A stretch of DNA of 64,000 bases from DASPSM01 sp036008465 (lineage in GTDB: Bacteria > Planctomycetota > Planctomycetia > Planctomycetales > Planctomycetaceae). Made by a program: the position numbers and the translations under genes. Below are positions 1-6,787 of the stretch, one piece after another. The notes below the pieces were generated by a model, which was not told the DNA's origin, ran no database searches, and worked only from the letters and a program-made list of their open reading frames with translations. Every line of letters starts with the position of its first letter. Within the stretch, counting starts at the first letter, position 1. The stretch spans positions 62,001-126,000 of the forward strand of contig DASYNP010000100.1 of the NCBI GenBank assembly GCA_036008465.1, written 5' to 3'.

Positions 1-725
1 ACGTGCGTCACTTGAAGCCGGGCGCTCCGCTTCAGATCGAGTTGGACAGGCAGCCGCTTAAGGACGTCCCCTGGCCGGACAATGCCGCGGCGATTTGGTT
101 AGAGCGGGTCGACGACAAATGGCGGCCGGCGGGCAGGCTTTCGGCCGGTACGAAAACACCGGCGCGAAGCGGCCCCTTCCGCGACGCATTCCGCAACGGT
201 GTGGTATTCGTGATTGGGACAAAAGGTTCTACGGATGAGAACGCATGGGCGTTGCGAAAAGCACGCTTTGACGCGGAAAATTTCTGGTATCGGGGCAATG
301 GGTTCATCCCAATCGTACGCGACTGGCAATTCGATCCGACGAAGGATCGCGATCACAACGTGGTTCTCTACGGCAACGCCGATACAAATGCCGCCTGGGA
401 CGCGCTCTTGGGCAAGGGGCCTGCGCAGGTGAAATCGGGGTCGGTTCTGTTGGGTGATCGCGCGACGACAGGGGAAGATCTCGGCTGTGTTTTCGTCCGC
501 CCGCGGCCGGGAAGCGACGTAGCGGCGGTTGGAGCCGTCTGCGGCACCGGGCTCAAAGGCATGCGGCTGACGGACCGACTCCCGTTTTTCGTTTCCGGCG
601 TCGGCTACCCCGACTGCGTGTTATTCGGGCCAGACGTCCTGACCAAAGGGCTAGCCGGCGTCAAAGCGGCGGGCTTTTTCGGGAACGACTGGAGCGTCGA
701 GCGCGGCGAATTTGTCTGGCGATAA
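1..725 (+). CDS. 3' end of a peptidase-like exported protein (partial)
   Basis: The reading frame is open to the left edge and ends at TAA at 723-725, so only about the last 240 residues are visible. A GTG at position 3 is probably internal, not the start. The stretch beginning GVVFVIGTKG, with later DWQFDP and LYGNADTN, resembles the C-terminal part of large planctomycete proteins usually annotated as prolyl-oligopeptidase or alpha/beta-hydrolase family. That resemblance is from memory. No complete catalytic triad can be seen in this piece, so the enzymatic role is inferred and depends on sequence outside the window. The next gene starts about 195 bp downstream on the same strand. Confidence 0.6.
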   Translation, partial: VRHLKPGAPLQIELDRQPLKDVPWPDNAAAIWLERVDDKWRPAGRLSAGTKTPARSGPFRDAFRNGVVFVIGTKGSTDENAWALRKARFDAENFWYRGNGFIPIVRDWQFDPTKDRDHNVVLYGNADTNAAWDALLGKGPAQVKSGSVLLGDRATTGEDLGCVFVRPRPGSDVAAVGAVCGTGLKGMRLTDRLPFFVSGVGYPDCVLFGPDVLTKGLAGVKAAGFFGNDWSVERGEFVWR

Positions 726-920
726 CAGCAGGTCCGAATCGTAGCGGCGACTGATCCTGACGACGTTTCTCTGGCCGCATCGCCGCTCTGAGCATTATTT
801 CGGTCTTTTCCGAAATTTAGCGCCAAGAACTTATCGACGCATGCGAATCGATTCACAGCCGCACACAAAGCGCTTCGCCGATTGGCTCGCTCGTCGGGTG
901 ATCCTTGAGGACGCAGTCTC

Positions 921-1820
921 ATGCACGACAAGCCCCTGGTTCTCCCACGCGCCAGCTTGTGGAGTCGCATTCCTCTGGTTGTGCGGGCGGCGTTTGTTGG
1001 GTTCGTCGTCATGGGAGTCGGCGTCCAGTCGTGGAGCCTGCTGGCAATGATCGGTCTCCAGCGTCGCGTCGCCTGGATGCCGCTGGCGACGATGCCTGCG
1101 TTGCTGGTCGTTTACTGGCTCTTTTTTAGCGGCCGGCTGTTTTGGCCAGCCACCAAGGCGGCGCGGCGCGAAAATTTCCGTGAGACGGCGCTGTCGCCGG
1201 CAACATGGATTTGGGGCCTTGCCGGCGCTCTACTGTTCGTCGTCGTGTTTCAGTCCGCGGTCTTTGCGCTCTTCCGTTTGTTCCCCTATCCCCGTGAACA
1301 ATTCGCGCCCCCCTCCTACGTCGCACAGATCCCCACGGCGCTCCTCTGGCCTCTGGTTGTGATGGCGTCGCTGGTGGCCGGAATTTGCGAGGAGACGGGT
1401 TTCCGGGGGTACATGCAGCGCCCGCTTGAAACTCGCTACGGGCCGGCGGCCGCAATCTCGATGACGTCGCTGCTGTTTATTGCCGGCCATCTGAACCAGG
1501 CTTGGATCGGTGCGCTCTTCGTCCCGGGCCTCTTGGCCAGCGTCATGCTCGGAGTGCTGGCGTATGCCTCGCGCTCACTCATTCCTTCGATGATCGGACA
1601 TGCCGTAATGGACGTCTTCAATTTTGGGTACTGGTGGTGGCAACTTCTCGGGAGCTACAACCAACGGCCGATCGGGGAGACTGGGATCGACTTCAACTTT
1701 TGCGTTTCGGCTTCGACGCTGGTCATCTCGCTTTCGCTGTTCGTGGTCGTTGTGAGAAAGTTGTGGTCAGCTTCAGGCATTTCTGCCCGTCAACTGGCGG
1801 GAAGGTCCGCCACAAGCTGA
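921..1820 (+). CDS. CPBP family intramembrane metalloprotease
   Basis: This 299-residue integral membrane protein has the three motifs of the CPBP (CAAX protease and bacteriocin-processing, Abi) family. These are CEETGFRGYM at about 156-165 (paired Glu and the Arg), FIAGHLN near 187-192, and GHAVMDVFNF near 227-236. Several hydrophobic segments surround them (about 20-45, 57-70, 98-118, 138-155). The family are membrane-embedded metalloproteases or related proteins; the substrate is unknown here. The ATG at 921 follows a GAGGA-like ribosome binding site. The gene is monocistronic as far as can be seen and converges on the DUF3592 gene. Confidence 0.85.
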   Translation: MHDKPLVLPRASLWSRIPLVVRAAFVGFVVMGVGVQSWSLLAMIGLQRRVAWMPLATMPALLVVYWLFFSGRLFWPATKAARRENFRETALSPATWIWGLAGALLFVVVFQSAVFALFRLFPYPREQFAPPSYVAQIPTALLWPLVVMASLVAGICEETGFRGYMQRPLETRYGPAAAISMTSLLFIAGHLNQAWIGALFVPGLLASVMLGVLAYASRSLIPSMIGHAVMDVFNFGYWWWQLLGSYNQRPIGETGIDFNFCVSASTLVISLSLFVVVVRKLWSASGISARQLAGRSATS

Positions 1821-1841
1821 TCCAGGGGAGCGGTGCGCGCT

Positions 1842-2318
1842 TCAACGTTCCGGGTTTCGTCGCCGGTTTAATTCGAAACGCTCTTCCTCGCGCACTGCCC
1901 GCCGCGCTTCGCGCAGCAGACGTCCGCCGTAAACGAACGAGCCGGTCACGCACAGGACGAAAAAGATTGTGGAAAGGATGTGTCGATGGCCTGCAAGCCG
2001 CGAGCCTCCCGGCGATCGGGGAACATAGTCGATCCGAACAGTCGCCGCCGGACGAGGCCATGAGAGGGGTAATTCGTCGCGCTCGGTGCGGACGCGATCG
2101 GTCAGTTCGTCTTTGAACGAATAGCGGACTTCCAGATACGATCCGCCAAACAGGCCGTGACGCAATCTGATCTCCTGAACGCTTTCGACTGTGGCATCAA
2201 GCGTCCGACCTTGGACGAAAAATCGCAGCTCCCACCAGGCAAGATACGTCGAGGCGACGAGCAGCAGGGGAACGATCGCCATCAAGACGCAACCGAACCC
2301 AGATTCTTGGTTCATCTC
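1842..2318 (-). CDS. DUF3592-like membrane protein
   Basis: A protein of about 158 residues if the ATG giving MNQESGFGCV (2318) is used; an in-frame ATG 63 bp further upstream is less likely because the added residues look non-coding. It has one hydrophobic segment near the N-terminus (VLMAIVPLLLVASTYLAWW), then a soluble beta-rich region with VEVRYSF-like and VRIDYVP motifs, then a second membrane segment (STIFFVLCVTGSFVYGG) and a charged tail. This membrane-beta-membrane plan with a YxPxxP-type motif is typical of DUF3592. Function is unknown. It is convergent with the CPBP gene, 21 bp apart. Confidence 0.6.
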   Translation of the reverse strand, partial: EMNQESGFGCVLMAIVPLLLVASTYLAWWELRFFVQGRTLDATVESVQEIRLRHGLFGGSYLEVRYSFKDELTDRVRTERDELPLSWPRPAATVRIDYVPRSPGGSRLAGHRHILSTIFFVLCVTGSFVYGGRLLREARRAVREEERFELNRRRNPER

Positions 2319-2604
2319 GGCGCGCGGCGACCGCGTAAATCGGAAGACTTGACGGTAGCCTCCAAAACCAAGGCTCATCACCGAATCCTTGCGTCAGCCG
2401 AGAATTCCCGCAACTGCCAGCCGACCACGCATGAATCGATGTAAGGCGATCGGCGGCAGCACTTCCCTCAGCACCGGTCGTCTCGTCAAAACCGGTACGC
2501 GGTCTCCGCGTCAATTCGGTATGGAATTGGAGGGGGCTCGATCGGCGGTTCCCGCGCATGCTAGAAATCCATGCTAGTCGTTCGCAAACCGGAGAAGAGC
2601 GTTT

Positions 2605-2925
2605 ATGGACGAGTTGAATTCCATCGCCAAGCCCTCGATCCGCTCGGAGTTTGCGCTGGACGCCGACTTCCAAGAAGTGCTCGAGGCCTTTGTGGAGGGG
2701 CTGCCGGAACGACGCCGATTGCTGACCGACTTGCACCGCGACGGCTCGCTGGACGAACTCGGGCGGCAAGCTCATCAGCTCAAGGGAGCAGGGGGCGGAT
2801 ACGGGTTCCCCGAAATCAGCACGGCAGGGGCCGCGTTACAGCTCGCCTGCCGTGCACAAGACCCGACGCGCGTCGAACACTGCCTCGCGGAACTGCTCGA
2901 CCTTCTCGGCCGAGTCGAGGCTTAG
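2605..2925 (+). CDS. Hpt domain phosphotransfer protein
   Basis: A stand-alone histidine phosphotransfer (Hpt) protein of 106 residues, the usual length of one four-helix Hpt domain. The phospho-accepting histidine is H57 in the motif QAHQLKGAGGGYGF, which matches the family pattern HxLKGxxxxxG. The protein would pass phosphate between a hybrid sensor kinase and a response regulator in the cytoplasm. No kinase or regulator gene is adjacent, so its partners must be encoded elsewhere. The gene stands alone between a divergent DUF3592 gene and a small exported protein; the ribosome binding site is weak. Confidence 0.8.
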   Translation: MDELNSIAKPSIRSEFALDADFQEVLEAFVEGLPERRRLLTDLHRDGSLDELGRQAHQLKGAGGGYGFPEISTAGAALQLACRAQDPTRVEHCLAELLDLLGRVEA

Positions 2926-3113
2926 TCGGGCCGTCCGCGGCCCGGTGAGCTCGGAAAAGAGCAGGCTGACAGCGAGTGACGGGCCGGCGCGCAAATTTTC
3001 TCCCTTGCAAACGGCTGCGCCTGCAAGGACGATAAGGACTGTACGCGGGCTCGGCCTGTTCCGACGGGCTGTCACGTCATTCGCGGGCTAGTCTTCAGCC
3101 TACGGAGCGGAGC

Positions 3114-3695
3114 ATGAGCTGGATCCCCCGGACGATCTTCTGTATTGGCCTACTGGCCCTCGGCTATTTGCTGGGCGCCCTGCAGTTGGGCGCCCCCTCG
3201 CCGTTGCGTGCTGACCCGACCGCGGATGCGATCCAGGGCGCCGTCCGCGACAAGCTGCGAAGCGCGGAGCAGGTACTCGCAGAAGCCATGCAGATGTTGC
3301 AGGACGAGAAGCGCTATGTGCCTGCGATTCTCGGTCTGAACGCGTTCGCCACGAGTGTCGGTGGAGTCGACGCAATTGCCGATCTCGAATCGGGTCAAGG
3401 AGTCGACCCCGAGACCTTCGCCGGTTTGTACGCGGGCCAGGCCGTGCCAGAAGTGGCCGAGCACCTCGCGCACGATGCCCAAGGGCGCGTGACATACAAG
3501 GGCCGCGTCGTGCGGCTCTACAATCCCGCGAGGCTCAAGCAACTCTTTGCCGCCCGAGTCGAGTTTGCGCCGGCCGGCGCGGGCCCCACCGCCAAGCGGC
3601 CAACCGCAACGGCCAAGAAGGCCGGGGCCAAAGCGAAGAGCGAGGACGCCTCTGAGGAAAAGTCCGGCTCCGATGAGAAGTCGAAGTCGGAATAA
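3114..3695 (+). CDS. Small exported protein with Lys/Ala-rich tail, unknown function
   Basis: A 193-residue protein with an N-terminal signal peptide or anchor (about 1-32, hydrophobic core IFCIGLLALGYLLGAL). A compact region of about 100 residues follows, predicted mainly helical (AVRDKLRSAEQVLAEAMQML). The C-terminal tail from about residue 150 is low-complexity Lys/Ala/Ser/Glu and looks like a disordered periplasmic linker. No family was recognised. The ATG at 3114 follows a purine-rich CGGAGCGGAGC, supporting the start. It converges on the VOC gene and shares no clear operon. Confidence 0.6.
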   Translation: MSWIPRTIFCIGLLALGYLLGALQLGAPSPLRADPTADAIQGAVRDKLRSAEQVLAEAMQMLQDEKRYVPAILGLNAFATSVGGVDAIADLESGQGVDPETFAGLYAGQAVPEVAEHLAHDAQGRVTYKGRVVRLYNPARLKQLFAARVEFAPAGAGPTAKRPTATAKKAGAKAKSEDASEEKSGSDEKSKSE

Positions 3696-3760
3696 TCTAA
3701 CGAACTCGACTCGATCGCGGATCAATCGTACTGCCGGGCGCGATGGGATTCCCTTCCTGG

Positions 3761-4228
3761 TCAGCCCTTGGGCCACGAGCAGAGTTCGACAACATGGCCG
3801 TCGGGATCGGTCGCGAAGACCTGGATCATGCCGTCGGGTCGACTCTTCGGGCCGCTGACGACGGGAATGCCCTTCTGCCGTAGCGTCTCAGTTGCCGCGT
3901 AGGCGTCTTCCACTTCGAATGCGAAGTGGTGCGTGCGGCTCATGCCCAGCAGCTGCTGTGGGATCGGCACACCGGCCGGCCCAGACTCCGTGTGTTCCAA
4001 AATCAGGTGGATTTGCGTCTTGCCGGCTTGGAACCAGCTTCCCGCAAAGGAAAATTTTGGCCGCTCGATCGGCTGCATGCCGAGCACACCGGCATAGAAA
4101 TCATGACTCCGGCCCAGATCCTTAACGACCAGCGTCACGTGGTCGAGCGTCTTCACACGCAACGCGGGGGAAGTCGTCGCGGAGCCCGGTTTCGTCGATC
4201 CGGCGACAGTTGTGTCGGCGTGAGTCAT
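3761..4228 (-). CDS. VOC superfamily (glyoxalase/bleomycin resistance/dioxygenase) protein
   Basis: This 155-residue protein carries one vicinal-oxygen-chelate domain after a non-conserved N-terminus of about 25 residues. Typical elements in order are LDHVTLVVKDLGRSHDFYAGVLGM near 28-51, HHFAFEVEDA in the second beta-alpha-beta-beta-beta half, and the C-terminal ATDPDGHVVELCSW. The first His, the second His and the last Glu are the positions that normally bind the metal. The reaction cannot be told from sequence alone; lactoylglutathione lyase-like and dioxygenase-like members look alike at this level. It lies 26 bp downstream of the DUF1805 gene on the same strand and may be co-transcribed with it. 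Confidence 0.8.
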   Translation of the reverse strand: MTHADTTVAGSTKPGSATTSPALRVKTLDHVTLVVKDLGRSHDFYAGVLGMQPIERPKFSFAGSWFQAGKTQIHLILEHTESGPAGVPIPQQLLGMSRTHHFAFEVEDAYAATETLRQKGIPVVSGPKSRPDGMIQVFATDPDGHVVELCSWPKG

Positions 4229-4254
4229 GGTGGTGTCTCGGTGGTGCCAGTTCG

Positions 4255-4629
4255 TTATGGCGTTGACGTCGAACGCGACGGCTTGGCCTTTAGCATTAGT
4301 TCAACCGCTTCCTTGCCGGTGATCCCTTTGCGGATACCCATCGCCTCGGCCTGCGGAGTCGCGCCGACGATTTTGGAATCAAAGAGATCCTCGGGCTCCA
4401 CCAGCGGCCTGGCCGGCGTCCCCTTGCAGATGGCGATCGCCAGGCTGAATTCAGCCGCTGTCTCGAGGTCGTAAATCCCGCAGCCGACGATGCCCGCCTC
4501 GGTCAAAATCGAGCAATATTGGCCTTTGTCCCAGCGGTTGCTGACGCCGATGGCTGAGCCGTTGGCGAACTTTAGCTCGCGGCTAACGGTACGGGGAATG
4601 GCGTCGCTTGAAGCGCTTGGACGGGACAT
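4255..4629 (-). CDS. DUF1805 (YunC-like) protein
   Basis: A small cytoplasmic protein of about 124 residues. The ATG at 4629 (MSRPSAS) is preferred because GGAAGGAAG lies 7-8 nt upstream; an ATG 21 bp further out is possible. The conserved stretch GCGIYDLETAAEFSLAIAIC, followed by GTPARPLVEPEDLF and ending GITGKEAVELML, matches what I remember of the DUF1805/YunC family. These proteins are about 100 residues long, widespread and of unknown function. It sits between mqnE and the VOC gene, all on the minus strand, so it may be transcribed from the upstream menaquinone genes. Confidence 0.7.
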   Translation of the reverse strand: MSRPSASSDAIPRTVSRELKFANGSAIGVSNRWDKGQYCSILTEAGIVGCGIYDLETAAEFSLAIAICKGTPARPLVEPEDLFDSKIVGATPQAEAMGIRKGITGKEAVELMLKAKPSRSTSTP

Positions 4630-4674
4630 ACCGAGCTTCCTTCCGCGCAAATAGCCAAGCGGCCGATTGGCGCC

Positions 4675-5940
4675 TCAGCAGGCGGTTCCCGCCAGCAGCG
4701 GCTCGCCAATCGTCCATTGGGCGCCGTCGCGGATCACGCGGCGATATAAAGTGTCTCGCTCGACCGGAATTCGTCCCGCTTCACGAATGAGGCGATGGAT
4801 TTGATCGGCCGTCAGTCCCTCGGGCGTCTTGGCGCCGGCGTCGTGGTAGATCAATTCGTGTACGACAGTGCCGTCGATGTCGTCGGCCCCGAAACTGAGC
4901 GCGATCTGGGCGGTCTTTTCGCCCAGCATGATCCAATAGGCTTTCACGTGGTCGAAATTGTCGAGCATCAGCCGGCCCAGCGCGACCACTTTGAGATCGG
5001 TCAGTCCGCTCGCTTTGGGAATATGCGACAAGCCCGTATTCTCCGGGTGAAACGCCAGCGGGATGAACGTCTGAAATCCCCCGGTCTCATCCTGCAGCTC
5101 GCGCAGGCGGCACAAGTGGTCGATGCGATGCCGCGCCTGCTCGATGTGACCATAGAGCATGGTGGCATTGGAGCGCAGTCCCAGGCTGTGCGCTTCGCGA
5201 TGGATGTCGAACCAGTGGCTGGCGTCGGCCTTGTGCTCGCAGATCTGGTCACGGACCTCAGGATGGAAGATCTCCGCTCCTCCCCCCGGCAAGCTGCCGA
5301 GCCCGACGTCGATCATCCGCTCGAGCACCCAGCGGACCGGTTTTTTGGTGATGAAGCTGAACCAGTGAACTTCGACCGGCGTCCACGCCTTGATATGGAT
5401 CTCGGGATTCGTGTCGTGAATGACTCGGATGACATTGAGATACCAATCGAACGGCTTGAGGTGATGCAGCCCGCCGACGACGTGGATCTCCGTCGCGCCC
5501 GCCCGCGTGGCTTCGAGCACGCGCTCGCGAACCATCTCGTCGGTGAATTCGTAGGCTTTGGCAGCCTTCAGATCCGCGCGAAAAGCGCAGAACGTGCAGC
5601 GATAGACGCAGACGTTTGTGGGATTGAGATGAACGTTGGTGTTGTAGAACGCGAGGTTGCCGTTCTTCCGCTCGCGAACGATGGTGGCCAACCGCCCCAA
5701 GGTCAAGATGTCAACCTGCTCGTCGAGGAAGACCCCTTCGTCGAACGACAGGCGCTCGCCGGCCTCGACCTTCTCTTCGATCGTTTGCAGCGTTCGTTCG
5801 CGATCCACTTTTTTCGGCCCCCAACCAATGAAATCTCGGCGTTGCAGTATTTTAGTCAGATGACCCGAACGCGGCCACCGATTCCACTCAGCGAAGCGTG
5901 TGGGTCCAGACGTCGAGACTGCCCACCACAAACAGACCAA
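4675..5940 (-). CDS. mqnE: Aminofutalosine synthase MqnE (radical SAM)
   Basis: Radical SAM enzyme that joins 3-[(1-carboxyvinyl)oxy]benzoate to the adenosyl radical to give aminofutalosine, the second step of the futalosine menaquinone pathway. The iron-sulfur motif CVYRCTFC (C111, C115, C118 from the first ATG) is present. So are the family signatures GGLHHLKPFDWY, LGSLPGGGAEIF and HIPKASGLTDLKVVALGRLMLDNFDHVKAYW. The start is uncertain: the only ATG (5940) overlaps the end of mqnP by 53 bp and adds about 27 atypical residues, so a non-ATG start nearer LTKILQRRDF (about 5859) is likely. The gene follows mqnP directly, which supports the pathway call. Confidence 0.92.
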   Translation of the reverse strand: MVCLWWAVSTSGPTRFAEWNRWPRSGHLTKILQRRDFIGWGPKKVDRERTLQTIEEKVEAGERLSFDEGVFLDEQVDILTLGRLATIVRERKNGNLAFYNTNVHLNPTNVCVYRCTFCAFRADLKAAKAYEFTDEMVRERVLEATRAGATEIHVVGGLHHLKPFDWYLNVIRVIHDTNPEIHIKAWTPVEVHWFSFITKKPVRWVLERMIDVGLGSLPGGGAEIFHPEVRDQICEHKADASHWFDIHREAHSLGLRSNATMLYGHIEQARHRIDHLCRLRELQDETGGFQTFIPLAFHPENTGLSHIPKASGLTDLKVVALGRLMLDNFDHVKAYWIMLGEKTAQIALSFGADDIDGTVVHELIYHDAGAKTPEGLTADQIHRLIREAGRIPVERDTLYRRVIRDGAQWTIGEPLLAGTAC

Positions 5941-6787
5941 TACTGATTACGGCGTTGACATTGAAGAAAGCCGTGTTCACTCGCGTCAGATCGTCGGGCC
6001 GCACGAGTGAGTGCTCGTATGCCAAAAGCAGCGCGACAGCCACGACTCCCGCGGCGAACAATGGGCCGAGTCCCGCGGTCCACCAGAGGGCGGCGAGGAA
6101 GACGACAGTCAGCAGGTGGCTGACGGCCGCCAGCTTGAGTGCCGGACCGATGCCGAACGTCGCCGGAATGCTGCGCAGGCGCACCGAGCGGTCGAACTCG
6201 ACGTCCTGGGAGGCGTAAATCACGTCGAATCCGCCGACCCAGAAAAACACCGCGAATCCCAGCAGCACGGGCGGCCAAGCCAATTTACCGGTGATGGCGA
6301 TCCATGCGGCGACGGGGGAAAGCATCAGCGCCGCTCCGAGCCAAAAGTGCGCGAGTGCCGTCCAGCGCTTGGCGTACGAATAGGCCAGCAAAAACGCAAG
6401 CACCGGCAGCGACAAAATTAGTGGCCACCGGTTCGGCAGAAAGAGCAGCGTCGAGGCGACGAATCCGGCCGCGCAGGCCGCCGTGAACAGACTCACCGCA
6501 GTCACACTCAGCAGTCCCGCGGGAAGATGGCGCCCCGCTGTGCGCGGATTTAGGGCGTCAAAGCGCCGATCGGCCAGGCGGTTAAAGGCCATCGAAGCCG
6601 AACGGGCAAACACCATGCAGAGTAAGAGCCCCACCACGTCGCGCACGCGAAAGGTAACACCCGGCTGCTGCCACGCAAGAACGGCCGAAAACAAGGCAAA
6701 GGGCAGGGCGAAAACCGTGTGGCTGAAGCGGATCAACTCGAGAAATCGTCGTACCGACGCGAATCCGCTCTCGCCCCTCTCGGTCAT
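5888..6787 (-). CDS. mqnP: UbiA-family prenyltransferase, probable MqnP
   Basis: Integral membrane prenyltransferase of 299 residues with about eight or nine hydrophobic helices. The first Asp-rich motif is NRLADRRFDALNPRT and the second is DVIYASQDVEFD; both bind the magnesium-diphosphate of the prenyl donor. YSYAKRWT is also conserved in the family. Because mqnE follows immediately, the likely acceptor is 1,4-dihydroxy-6-naphthoate (MqnP role) and not 4-hydroxybenzoate; this is inference from context. The start at 6787 is supported by an ATGA overlap with the stop of the upstream gene, which also implies translational coupling. An in-frame ATG at 6829 is less likely. Confidence 0.85.
   Translation of the reverse strand: MTERGESGFASVRRFLELIRFSHTVFALPFALFSAVLAWQQPGVTFRVRDVVGLLLCMVFARSASMAFNRLADRRFDALNPRTAGRHLPAGLLSVTAVSLFTAACAAGFVASTLLFLPNRWPLILSLPVLAFLLAYSYAKRWTALAHFWLGAALMLSPVAAWIAITGKLAWPPVLLGFAVFFWVGGFDVIYASQDVEFDRSVRLRSIPATFGIGPALKLAAVSHLLTVVFLAALWWTAGLGPLFAAGVVAVALLLAYEHSLVRPDDLTRVNTAFFNVNAVISIGLFVVGSLDVWTHTLR

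Noticed and set aside
4795..5946. A 383-codon open plus-strand frame opposite mqnE
   Set aside because: It is the antisense of a clear radical SAM gene, with no family features of its own; high GC keeps it open.
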